Of a DNA stretch of 12,481 bases, positions 5,190 to 12,481 are shown piece by piece; position 1 is the first letter of the stretch; every line of letters starts with the position of its first letter. The DNA lies in NCBI GenBank assembly GCA_964580725.1, contig CAZOLV010000120.1, positions 1-12,481 of the forward strand. The letters are read 5' to 3'. The translations under genes were made by a program, and so were the position numbers. The stretch is from Amarolinea sp964580725. Lineage in GTDB: Bacteria > Chloroflexota > Anaerolineae > SSC4 > Amarolineaceae. Below the pieces are notes generated by a model. The model searched no databases and had not been told where the DNA came from. It saw only the letters and a list, made by a program, of their open reading frames with translations.

Positions 5190-8100
5190 ATGACTCAAAC
5201 TGTTTTGCCCACAGGCGCGTCGGCGGCTGCCGGCGTGCGCCGCTCGCTACACATCGCCGTTGACAAATACCGTCACGCTGGCCCCTTCTTGCCCAATTTG
5301 CGTGGGTGCGAAAACGACGCCCGTGCGATGCGCCAGTTGCTGGCCAGTCGCTTTGGTTTTCAAGACCGCCACGCCACGCTGTTGGTCAACGAACAGGCCA
5401 CCCGCCAGGCCATTCTGGATGCCTGGCGCACATTGATCGCTCAGACCGGAGCCGACGATACCGTCTTCATTCAATACAGCGGTCATGGCTCGCAGATGCG
5501 CGATGTGCACGGCGACGAAGAAGATGGCATGGACGAAACGATCCTGCCGCACGACACGCGCGACCCTGGCCGTCAGGTGTTCGACATCAACGACGACGAG
5601 ATCATGGTTTTGGTGAACGACCTGGCGGCCAAAACCGACAACATCGTGATCCTGTTCGACTGCTGTCACTCTGCCAGCGCCACCAAGTCGGTCGGCGAGA
5701 GCGTCGAAATGGTGCGTCGCGTGCTACCCGATCCGCGCGATCCGCCGCTGCCGACGTCTGGGGCGCGCAGTGTTGGCCCTGTCAGTCATGGCCCCAGCGG
5801 CTGGTTGCCGGTCAATGATCGGCTGGTGTTCATGGCGGGCTGCCGCGACGACGAAGAAGCCAACGAATACCGGGCGCTAGACGGCGCTCGATTCGGCGCC
5901 CTGACCTTCTTTCTGATGCAAGCGCTGCAAGCGGCTGCGGCTGACGCTTCGTTTCGTGATGTCTTCGAAAGCGCCGCCGCCGATGTGGCGGCGCGCTACA
6001 AACAGCACCCACAGATCGAAGGCGCACTCGACCGGATGCTCTTCAGTCGCCAGTTCGTTGGCCAGGAACCCTTCTTCCACGTCGCGCGGGTGGATGCGGC
6101 CGGCCGCCTGGTAGAGATCGGCGCCGGGGCCGCTCACGGCCTGCACATTGGTTCACAGTTTGCCATCTTCCCGCCGCGCACGCGTCGCTTCGACCGGCCC
6201 GAACGGCGGCTGGCGACCGCCGTTGTCGTCGCCGCCGGCGGTTCCACCAGCCAGCTACGCCTGCCGGACGATTGCGACCCAACCCTCATCCCCAACCGGG
6301 CGCGCTGCGTCGAAACGCTGCGCAATTCGGGCGATCAGAGCCTGCGCGTGCGTGCGACCATCGCCGCCGAGGCGGCCAGTCTGCTGCCCGCTCTCGAGAT
6401 CGAGCTGAACCAGTCTGGTCTGCTGCGCCTGACGGCTGAGGACGATGGGGCCGATGTGCAGGTGACGGCAGATGCACAGAACGTGCACCTGCTCTTCCCC
6501 GACGGGCGTCCGCTGATGCGCCCCCTGGCGCGTCAGCAGGCCGGCCTGGCGCAGGAGATTCGGCGCCGGCTGGAAGCCACGGCCCGCTTCCAAAACGCCC
6601 TGCAGATCGAAAACCCCACATCGGGCCTGGCGGACGCGCTGCAGATCGAGGTGGAGCGCCTGGCAACGCCGCAGGCCAACACCGGCGAGCCGCTCATGCC
6701 GCGCCAGGGCGGCGACCTGGTGCTGGACGAGGGCGAACCGTTCCTGCTGCGCTTCACAAACAAGGGCGCCAGCCCGATCCACGTCACTCTGCTCGCCTTC
6801 AGCGCAGACTGGCAGATCAGCAAGCTCTATCCGGGACGGGACAACGAGTTCCCGCCGCTGCTGCCCGGTCGCAGTCACACCCTGAATTTCCCGCAAGGCG
6901 CCACGGTGACGCCGCTGCCCTACGCCGCCAACGCTTCGACCGACGTTTTCAAGTTCTTCGTCACGACCCAACCGGTAGATTTCTCGGTGTTGACCCAGGC
7001 GGCGCAGCGCGGCGCAGCGCCGGCAGGATTGGACGCACAGGCGCCGCTGGCGCGGCTGTTGTGGCAGGCAGGCGCCCAGGCGGCACGCGCCGCTCCACAG
7101 ACGAGCAGCCGCGGCTCTCCAGATGACTGGGCCACGGGCACCCTACGTCTGACGGTGCAGCGTGATGTGCCGGCGGGACTGCCCGCCACCTCGCTGGCCC
7201 CCGGCTTCGACCGCACAAGCCTCAATGGCACCGATGTGATCGTGCGCAAGTCGCCCACGTTGGGCGCCACGGTGAACCCCGGTCACTGGTCGCTCGAACA
7301 TCCCGAAGACACCCTGCAACCGCCCAATGCCCTCGCCGCCGTGCGGGGCATCACCCCGTATCAGTTGCCCATGCCGCTCGGCGCAGGGCGACGCAGCGCC
7401 GGCGCCGAAGCGGACGTTTCCTATCTTGACATCTCGTCGCAAACGGGCGACATCAGCCCCGATTCGCTGTTGAGCCTCGAACTGCCGACCGATGAAGACG
7501 CACAAGGTTTCGTGGCAGTGGCAACCGACGGCGAGGCCTACTACCCGGTCGGCTACGTGGGGGCCAGCCTGCCGGCGGGCAGCACGATAGAGGGCGTAGC
7601 CGGCGCTCCGTTGGGCACGCGCACGATCACGCAGCCGATGCAGACGCTGCAGATGGACTGGCTGCCGCCAGGACCAACCACGCGCGGCCTCGGACGCACG
7701 GTGCGCCTCTACCTGTACAAGATCAGCGGCCAGCAGATCCCCGACATCGGTCTGCGCCACGCCCGCCTGACGCCGGGGGGCGAGGTCGAATACACGCCGG
7801 TGCGCGACGGTGATCTGGAGGGGGTGACACAGGCGGCGCTCTTCGTGCACGGTTTCACCTCCGACACGCGCTGGATGGTGCATGGGCCGGCGCAGTGGTT
7901 ACTGAGCGAAGGGGTGGACTATCGCGTCTTGACGTTCGATTACGAAACCTTCAACACGTCGGTGGCCGACAACGCCCAGGCGCTGTATCAGGCGCTGGTC
8001 AAGGCTGGTTTTCGCACCGAGGATGGGCGCGAGCTGCATGTCTACGCCCACAGCCTCGGTTCGCTGGTGTCGCGCACCATGATCGAGAAGTGGGGCGGAG

Positions 8101-8627
8101 CGGCCTTTGTGGATCGGCTGACGATGGCTGGGCCGCCCAACGCCGGGACGCCGCTGGCAAAGTACGGCAAGCAGGCCATTACCTGGTTGGGCAGCGTGCT
8201 GCTCAACAGCGCCGCGCCCACCGTTCCGGCGCTCATCGGTAGTTGGTTCTTGAAGCAGGCGCTGCAGCAGGCGGTTTCGACCAACGACATGGAACCCGAT
8301 TCACCGCTGCTGAGCGAAATCAACGGTCAGCCGCACCCAGAGCACGTGCGCTACCTGGTGTTGGCCGGCCGCAACGAGCAGCGGCCGGTGTCTCCGCAGG
8401 CCACCTGGCAGAGCATTGCGCAGAAGACGTTGGGCAGCGTGGTGGACTTTGGTCTCGACATTCTGTTCCAGGGGCAGCATGACCTGGCCGTCGGCGTCAA
8501 GAGTGCGCGCGGTGTGCGTCAGGTTGACCCGGCGCAACAGCAGGTGGTGGAAATGGCTTGTAATCACTTCGGCTACTACGGCTCACCCGATGGCCAGGAG
8601 GCCATCCTGCGCTGGCTGAGCGCCTGA
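5190..8627 (+). CDS. Caspase-family (metacaspase-like) protease fused to an alpha/beta-hydrolase
   Basis: One 1145-residue protein without signal peptide or membrane helix, so probably cytoplasmic. Residues 19-290 are a C14/metacaspase-type domain: LRGCENDA (37-44), catalytic His99 in YSGHGSQ, an acidic loop GDEEDGMDE (108-116) of the kind that binds calcium in metacaspases, and catalytic Cys159 in FDCCHSAS. Residues 163-205 are a Pro/Arg-rich loop where p20/p10-type processing would fall. Residues 292-360 look beta-rich. Residues about 508-600 (GEPFLLRFTN, LYPG) resemble DUF4384-type domains. A low-complexity Ala/Gln/Arg linker follows (about 600-645), then a beta-rich stretch. Residues about 878-1145 are an alpha/beta-hydrolase: HGF (887-889), nucleophile Ser955 in AHSLG, and candidate Asp1098 and His1126. 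Metacaspases usually cut after Arg/Lys. Substrates of both enzymes, and a role in cell death or defence, are inference. Confidence 0.9.
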   Translation: MTQTVLPTGASAAAGVRRSLHIAVDKYRHAGPFLPNLRGCENDARAMRQLLASRFGFQDRHATLLVNEQATRQAILDAWRTLIAQTGADDTVFIQYSGHGSQMRDVHGDEEDGMDETILPHDTRDPGRQVFDINDDEIMVLVNDLAAKTDNIVILFDCCHSASATKSVGESVEMVRRVLPDPRDPPLPTSGARSVGPVSHGPSGWLPVNDRLVFMAGCRDDEEANEYRALDGARFGALTFFLMQALQAAAADASFRDVFESAAADVAARYKQHPQIEGALDRMLFSRQFVGQEPFFHVARVDAAGRLVEIGAGAAHGLHIGSQFAIFPPRTRRFDRPERRLATAVVVAAGGSTSQLRLPDDCDPTLIPNRARCVETLRNSGDQSLRVRATIAAEAASLLPALEIELNQSGLLRLTAEDDGADVQVTADAQNVHLLFPDGRPLMRPLARQQAGLAQEIRRRLEATARFQNALQIENPTSGLADALQIEVERLATPQANTGEPLMPRQGGDLVLDEGEPFLLRFTNKGASPIHVTLLAFSADWQISKLYPGRDNEFPPLLPGRSHTLNFPQGATVTPLPYAANASTDVFKFFVTTQPVDFSVLTQAAQRGAAPAGLDAQAPLARLLWQAGAQAARAAPQTSSRGSPDDWATGTLRLTVQRDVPAGLPATSLAPGFDRTSLNGTDVIVRKSPTLGATVNPGHWSLEHPEDTLQPPNALAAVRGITPYQLPMPLGAGRRSAGAEADVSYLDISSQTGDISPDSLLSLELPTDEDAQGFVAVATDGEAYYPVGYVGASLPAGSTIEGVAGAPLGTRTITQPMQTLQMDWLPPGPTTRGLGRTVRLYLYKISGQQIPDIGLRHARLTPGGEVEYTPVRDGDLEGVTQAALFVHGFTSDTRWMVHGPAQWLLSEGVDYRVLTFDYETFNTSVADNAQALYQALVKAGFRTEDGRELHVYAHSLGSLVSRTMIEKWGGAAFVDRLTMAGPPNAGTPLAKYGKQAITWLGSVLLNSAAPTVPALIGSWFLKQALQQAVSTNDMEPDSPLLSEINGQPHPEHVRYLVLAGRNEQRPVSPQATWQSIAQKTLGSVVDFGLDILFQGQHDLAVGVKSARGVRQVDPAQQQVVEMACNHFGYYGSPDGQEAILRWLSA
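7001..7020 (+). repeat. Two perfect tandem copies of a 10-bp unit inside the fusion gene
   Basis: GGCGCAGCGC occurs twice in direct tandem, encoding part of the Ala/Gln/Arg linker (about residues 604-611) between the protease half and the hydrolase half. As 10 is not a multiple of three, gain or loss of one copy would shift the frame and remove the hydrolase. Confidence 0.85.
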
Positions 8628-8652
8628 GCCGTGCGCTCACTGCCATAAAATC

Positions 8653-8691
8653 AATCGAACGCCCGCCGGTTGCGCCGGCGGGCGTTCGATT
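8653..8691. terminator. Shared hairpin terminator between converging caspase/hydrolase and sigma factor genes
   Basis: A perfect 17-bp stem (left arm 8653-8669, right arm 8675-8691) encloses a 5-nt loop, TTGCG. It lies 26 nt after the caspase/hydrolase stop and 72 nt after the sigma factor stop. On the minus strand it is followed by a short T tract (TGATTTTA), so it fits an intrinsic terminator for the sigma gene. In the plus direction no T run follows. Confidence 0.85.
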
Positions 8692-8762
8692 CTGGATTGG
8701 AACGGGCGGCGGGATGTTGGGCGCGTTCGCTTGCAGGTTGGATTGGGCTGGCGTGCAGGTGC

Positions 8763-10010
8763 TTACAGGTAATCGCGCAGTTGGCGCGCCCGGCTTGGAT
8801 GGCGCAAGCGGTTGAGCGCTTCAGCCTCGATCTGGCGAATACGCTCACGGGTCAAACCGAACTTGTTGCCCACCTCTTCCAGAGTGTAGGTGCGCCCATT
8901 GTCCAGCCCGTAGCGCAGACGCAGGATGCGCGCCTCGCGCGGGGTAAGGGTTTCCAGCAGTTCTTCCAGCTTTTCACGCAGCAGGCTGTTGCCCGCCACA
9001 TCGGGCGGTGATGGCGAATCTTCATCTTCGATGAAGTTGCCAAGCGTGCTCTCTTCTTCTTCGCCCACCGGTTGTTCCAACGAAACGGGATGACGCGAAA
9101 TGCGCAGCATCCAGCGCACCTGGATCGAATCGAGACCCATGGACTCGGCGATTTCTTCCGGTTGGGCGGGGCGGCCAAGTTTCTGTTCGAGCTGGCGGGC
9201 AGTGCGGTAGAGCTGGCGAATGCGGTCGCCCATGTGCACCGGCAGGCGGATGGTGCGCCCCTGGTCGGCCAGGGCGCGTGTGATGGCCTGGCGAATCCAC
9301 CAGGTGGCGTAGGTGCTGAGCTTGTGGCCGCGCTCCGGCTCGAACTTGTCCACGGCGCGCATCAGCCCCAGGTTGCCTTCCTGGATCAAATCGGCAAACG
9401 GTACGCCCTGGCCCATGTAGCGTTTGGCCACGCTGACCACCAGGCGCGTATTGGCCCGAATCAAGTGCTCGCGCGCCGCTTCGCCCTGACGTGACAGATC
9501 GAGCAGCGAGTCGAGTTCCGGGTAGCCGCCGCCGCGCAAACGCCGGCGCGCCAGGCGTCCTTCGGCCAATTGTTTGGCCAGGGTCATCTCGTGTTCGGGC
9601 GTCAGCAGGGGAACCCGTCCCATCTCGCGCAGGTAGAGCGTCAACGGATCGTCGGTCGGCATTTCGCTCAGGTCGAGGTCAATATCAACGTCGAGCAGTT
9701 GTACAGTGTCGAACTCTTCCGTAGTCGTTTCATCGGGAAGCGGGCCAACATCGGCCTGGGCCGAGTCAGCATCGGGAAACAGCTCGATGCCCAACTCCTG
9801 CAGGCGCGCAAGCAGTTCTTCCAACGCTTCGATTTGGTCTTCGGCTTGCGGCCAAATCTTCAGAATATCATCGAAAAGCAAGTAACCACGAGATTGCACC
9901 AGCGCTTGTAACTCTGCCAGCGCCCGTTCGACTTCGGGCATGACCGGCGAAAGTACGACGCCATTGTTGTTAGCGCCGGTTGCGTCCCCGTGAGCAGCCA
10001 ATGCCTTCAA
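8763..10010 (-). CDS. sigA: Primary sigma factor (RpoD/SigA)
   Basis: Principal sigma subunit directing RNA polymerase to -10/-35 promoters; 415 residues. An N-terminal region 1.1-like segment (about 26-78) and an acidic stretch (about 93-120, DVDIDLDL) precede region 1.2 (DDPLTLYLREMGRVPLLTPEHE, about 120-141). Region 2 is complete (183-258), with RANTRLVVSVAKRY, DLIQEGNLGLMRAVDKF and STYATWWIRQAI. Region 3 follows (about 262-338). Region 4 (350-412) has LTPREARILRLRYG and the helix-turn-helix TLEEVGNKFGLTRERIRQIE. No ECF or group-4 features. The start is a TTG at 10008-10010 with AGGAGGT five nt upstream. A longer reading from a TTG at 10083-10085 is excluded because that codon is in the -35 box. 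The first in-frame ATG would be residue 24. It has its own promoter. Confidence 0.95.
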   Translation of the reverse strand: MKALAAHGDATGANNNGVVLSPVMPEVERALAELQALVQSRGYLLFDDILKIWPQAEDQIEALEELLARLQELGIELFPDADSAQADVGPLPDETTTEEFDTVQLLDVDIDLDLSEMPTDDPLTLYLREMGRVPLLTPEHEMTLAKQLAEGRLARRRLRGGGYPELDSLLDLSRQGEAAREHLIRANTRLVVSVAKRYMGQGVPFADLIQEGNLGLMRAVDKFEPERGHKLSTYATWWIRQAITRALADQGRTIRLPVHMGDRIRQLYRTARQLEQKLGRPAQPEEIAESMGLDSIQVRWMLRISRHPVSLEQPVGEEEESTLGNFIEDEDSPSPPDVAGNSLLREKLEELLETLTPREARILRLRYGLDNGRTYTLEEVGNKFGLTRERIRQIEAEALNRLRHPSRARQLRDYL

Positions 10011-10015
10011 TAGGC

Positions 10016-10022
10016 ACCTCCT
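10016..10022 (-). promoter_or_regulatory. Ribosome binding site deciding the TTG start of the sigma factor
   Basis: AGGAGGT lies five nt before TTG (10008-10010). Neither the upstream TTG nor the downstream ATG has a comparable site. Confidence 0.8.
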
Positions 10023-10056
10023 CACCCATCTTGCAGCAGTCGTTGTTATTACAGGC

Positions 10057-10085
10057 AGTATAACATACGGCTTGCGCAACGTCAA
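10057..10085 (-). promoter_or_regulatory. Promoter of the primary sigma factor gene
   Basis: On the minus strand TTGACG (10080-10085) and TATACT (10057-10062) are 17 bp apart, with TG one base before the -10 (extended -10). Transcription would start near 10050, giving a leader of about 40 nt. An 8-bp palindrome TTGCGCAA (10072-10079) fills part of the spacer, and a second TTGACT lies just upstream of the -35. Confidence 0.88.
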
Positions 10086-10113
10086 CAGTCAAATTTTGGC
10101 AAATCTGGCCCAA

Positions 10114-10386
10114 CTACCAACCAAGCACGCGAAAACCGTTGAATTCGCCCGTAAAAGACTGGCGCTCGACCTCGACCTCGGTCACCACTGCGCCAGACGG
10201 GCCTCGATGGCACCAACTCACCACCTGGGCAACAGCGCCGGCGTCGCCTTCGAACACCGCTTCGACCGAGCCATCGGCGCAGTTGCGCACCCATCCACTG
10301 ACGCCGGCGGCCTGCGCCTGGCGTCGCGTGCTTTGGCGAAAGAAGACGCCCTGCACAATGCCCCGAATCCTGACTTGCACACGCAT
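10114..10386 (-). CDS. acyP: Acylphosphatase
   Basis: Small cytoplasmic enzyme of 90 residues, the usual length, which hydrolyses acyl phosphates to carboxylate and phosphate. It shows the signature GIVQGVFFR (9-17) with Arg17 binding the phosphate, and GWVRNCADGSVE (31-42) with Asn35 orienting the water; both catalytic residues are present. The C-terminal FNGFRVLGW end is typical. The ATG is chosen because it gives the standard domain; GGAAA about nine nt upstream is only a weak ribosome binding site. It lies 131 nt after the VanW-domain gene and 28 nt before the sigma factor promoter. I find no convincing promoter in the 131-nt gap, so it may be read through from the upstream gene. Confidence 0.94.
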   Translation of the reverse strand: MRVQVRIRGIVQGVFFRQSTRRQAQAAGVSGWVRNCADGSVEAVFEGDAGAVAQVVSWCHRGPSGAVVTEVEVERQSFTGEFNGFRVLGW

Positions 10387-10517
10387 CGGTTGGTTTTCCA
10401 AGATCGGCCGGCCTCCATTAGATAGTCGCCGCATTCTCGCCGTATCTGTGCTGCATGTTCGCTGCCAATGTGTCGCATTTTTCTGGCAAAACCCCAGGTG
10501 CAGCCCGACGATGCGGC

Positions 10518-12365
10518 TCATTGGCCCGGCGGCGGCGGCAGCGTGGGGCCGACCAGAAAGACGGCGCGCCACGGCTGGTACTTGCTGACGAATTTTTCCT
10601 GACGCACCACCTGGTCGCCCTGCTTGATGATCCGGGTGACAACGACGTCGCGGCCATCTACTGCCCAATCCACCTGTTTCTTGGCGCCTGGCGCCAGCGT
10701 GGGGTCGAGCTGATTCAGCGGCGGCTCGGGCTTGCGCACATTGCTGATCTCTGGCCCCACCTTCTCGACGGTGCGGGCGGGCTTGCTGCCGTAGAGGTTG
10801 ATCGTCAAGCGTCCCTGCGCCAGATCAACGTCGCTTTCGACCAGCAGATAGGCGCCGGTGTCGTTGCGGAAACGGAAATCTACGCTGGGCGTGTAGATCG
10901 TTGCATCCATGCCTGGTTCGCCGTACCAACTGACGACGTAGCCGTGCGCCCACCGCTCGACGATCGGCATTCCGCCCCAGAACGCGGCGCGGAAGACGGT
11001 GGTCGAAACCTGGCAGATGCCGCCGCCAATCCCAACCGCCGTGCGGTCTCCCCAGATGACGAGCGAATCCTCATAACCGTTGGCCGCCGACACATCGCCC
11101 ACCGCCCGGTTGAACGAGAAGATGCCATCGGGTGGAATGACGACCCCCTGCAACTGCCGTGCGCCTTGCACGATGTTGGCCACCCGTGTGGCGGTGGAGC
11201 CTTTGAACACGGTCACGCCGCTGGCAACCAGTTCACGAATGCCCATCTGCTCCAGATCGCGCATATCAACCTCTGGCTTGACGATCTGCAGCGGCAGTTC
11301 GACGGCGGCGCTGCCGGCGCTGAGCGCGGCCAGCGTGCGCGTGATGGTTTCGTTGACAGCGAGCGCCCGCCCCGGCTGGCTGGGCGTCAGTACGCTCAGG
11401 CGTGCGGTGGCCGGATCGAAGTCGAGACGGGCAGAACGCGCCGGGCGCGCCAGGCTCTCTGCCAACCCGGCGACGAAGGCGCGCACTGCGGCCTCATCGG
11501 TTTGCAGCGCCAGCGTCATAGCGCCATTGGCGCCGATCTGCGGGATGATGCGCAGCCAGGCAGCCACCTGCACCGGATCCACGGCGAACATTTGGGGAGG
11601 CTCGTCGTTGGCGGCGTCGCCGGCAAAGGAGAAGAAGAGCGGCTGGCGCAGCAGCCGTTGCGCCTGGGCCGCCGTCGCCTCGACATCCCCGACCGTGGGC
11701 TGAATCTCGCGCACGACCACATCTACGACGCCGCCGCTGCCCTGCGCCAAGCGCGTCTGCACGGCGGCCCAAGTCGTTTGCAGGTCAACATCGCGCCCCA
11801 CCTGCGCCGGCGTCACGACAACCTGCACCCCTTCGATGGCGATGGCGGCGTCCCGCGCCGGCTGTTCGATCGCCTGGGCGATGCGGTTGAGCAGATCGTT
11901 GACCTGCGCCTCGCCCACGCGCACGACCGGCGCCAGATCAACGCCGTCGCGCAGCAGTTGCCACTGGGCGGCCAGGGCAGCCAGCGGGCTGGCGCGCCGG
12001 CCCTGCTCGTAGGCCAGTTGCGCCGTGGCGTCAGCGTCAACCTCCAGGCCCAGGGTGGCGCCGGAAAGCGACCAGGCCTGATCATCGAAGCGCAGGAGAA
12101 TGTCCGGCCCTTGATAGGGCATCAGCCGCTCCTGCAGGCGTGCCGCAGCCTGACTGCGCGTCAGCTCGTTCAACTCGACGCCCGCCACGCGCACGCCAGG
12201 ATAGATGCGTCCGGCGTAGCGCAACTGCAGCGCCGTCACCCCGCTGATGGCCAGCAGCAAGAGCAGACCAAACCACAAACCAAACAGCAGCCAGACGCCT
12301 GGCCGCCGTCGCACATGTTTACCCGGCCGTACGGCCTGTTTGGAGGAAATCGTTCTCATCGTCAT
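10518..12365 (-). CDS. Membrane-anchored VanW-domain protein with peptidoglycan-binding-like repeats
   Basis: Single-pass protein of about 615 residues. A short basic N-terminus (RRRPG) and a strong membrane helix (about 24-47) place the rest outside the cell. Residues about 80-220 and 225-350 look like two divergent copies of the PG_binding_4 type domain that usually precedes VanW. The VanW domain spans about 388-525 with IPPDGIFSFN (410-419), VGIGGGICQVSTT (444-456) and GMDATIYTP (485-493). The C-terminal segment (about 535-600, ending in DVVVTRII and RQEKFVSKY) resembles a G5-like beta domain, followed by a Pro-rich tail. VanW is named for vancomycin-resistance clusters but its activity is uncertain; with no vanHAX genes here, a wall-maintenance role is more likely. 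The start is ATG at 12365 or ATG at 12359. Neither has a clear ribosome binding site, and an upstream TTG lies in the promoter. Confidence 0.9.
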   Translation of the reverse strand: MTMRTISSKQAVRPGKHVRRRPGVWLLFGLWFGLLLLLAISGVTALQLRYAGRIYPGVRVAGVELNELTRSQAAARLQERLMPYQGPDILLRFDDQAWSLSGATLGLEVDADATAQLAYEQGRRASPLAALAAQWQLLRDGVDLAPVVRVGEAQVNDLLNRIAQAIEQPARDAAIAIEGVQVVVTPAQVGRDVDLQTTWAAVQTRLAQGSGGVVDVVVREIQPTVGDVEATAAQAQRLLRQPLFFSFAGDAANDEPPQMFAVDPVQVAAWLRIIPQIGANGAMTLALQTDEAAVRAFVAGLAESLARPARSARLDFDPATARLSVLTPSQPGRALAVNETITRTLAALSAGSAAVELPLQIVKPEVDMRDLEQMGIRELVASGVTVFKGSTATRVANIVQGARQLQGVVIPPDGIFSFNRAVGDVSAANGYEDSLVIWGDRTAVGIGGGICQVSTTVFRAAFWGGMPIVERWAHGYVVSWYGEPGMDATIYTPSVDFRFRNDTGAYLLVESDVDLAQGRLTINLYGSKPARTVEKVGPEISNVRKPEPPLNQLDPTLAPGAKKQVDWAVDGRDVVVTRIIKQGDQVVRQEKFVSKYQPWRAVFLVGPTLPPPPGQ

Positions 12366-12372
12366 GCGCCGG

Positions 12373-12401
12373 ATTTTATCACCACGCAAGCCAGACGGCA
12401 A
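12373..12401 (-). promoter_or_regulatory. Predicted promoter of the VanW-domain gene
   Basis: On the minus strand TTGCCG (12396-12401) and TAAAAT (12373-12378) are 17 bp apart, with TG one base before the -10. The transcription start would be about 12366, one base from the first ATG. Confidence 0.6.
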
Positions 12402-12428
12402 GCGGTTACAGACTGGAAACTAAAAACT

Positions 12429-12481
<53 letters not shown>

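Noticed and set aside
5106..5587. 14-bp direct repeat CAGGTGTTCGACAT at 5106-5119 and 5574-5587
   Set aside because: One or so 14-bp match is expected by chance in 12.5 kb of GC-rich DNA; one copy is in the leader and the other is ordinary coding sequence.
6255..7883. Two long minus-strand frames within the caspase/hydrolase gene
   Set aside because: They are antisense to a gene with intact domains throughout; products are Arg/Gln/His-rich with no motif.
10518..12365. Reading the VanW-domain gene as part of a vancomycin-resistance cluster
   Set aside because: No vanHAX, vanRS or ligase gene is present; the architecture is the widespread membrane-anchored type found outside resistance clusters.

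Overview
This is a GC-rich bacterial chromosomal window of about 12.5 kb. It holds nine protein genes, two tandem tRNA-Ala genes, several good sigma70-type promoters and two strong hairpin terminators. The gene mix is a primary sigma factor, a VanW/peptidoglycan-binding membrane protein, lspA, a UbiA prenyltransferase, an M64 metallopeptidase with a dockerin-like tail and a very large caspase-family protein. Together with tRNAs lacking encoded CCA, this suggests a Chloroflexota (Anaerolineae/Caldilineae-like) genome. That placement is an inference from gene content, not a phylogeny. No transposon, integrase, phage gene or CRISPR array is visible.

Layout. 89-1173 (minus): a YdfG-like short-chain dehydrogenase followed, with a GTGA overlap, by a small YeiW/UPF0153-type cysteine-cluster protein. 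1212-2364 (plus): a promoter, signal peptidase II (lspA) and a four-helix membrane protein of unknown function. 2380-4796 (minus): a promoter, a secreted M64-type zinc peptidase with a C-terminal dockerin-like segment, and a UbiA-family prenyltransferase. 4801-5060 (minus): terminator, tRNA-Ala(GGC), tRNA-Ala(CGC) and their consensus promoter. 5069-8627 (plus): a promoter back-to-back with the tRNA promoter, then one 1145-residue protein that joins an N-terminal metacaspase-like protease to a C-terminal alpha/beta-hydrolase. 8653-8691: a perfect 17-bp hairpin between two converging genes. 8763-10085 (minus): the primary sigma factor with its own promoter and a TTG start. 10114-12401 (minus): acylphosphatase and a large VanW-domain protein with its own promoter. 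The window ends in 52 consecutive G residues, almost certainly a read or assembly artefact at a contig end.

Most genes are housekeeping or cell-envelope functions: lipoprotein maturation, prenyl-lipid synthesis, wall-associated VanW protein, secreted peptidase, translation and transcription initiation. The item that stands out is the caspase/hydrolase fusion at 5190-8627. Both active sites look intact, and the gene has no obvious partner genes. It could be a self-contained protease-activated hydrolase, for example in stress response, programmed cell death or antiviral defence, but that role is inference from architecture only.
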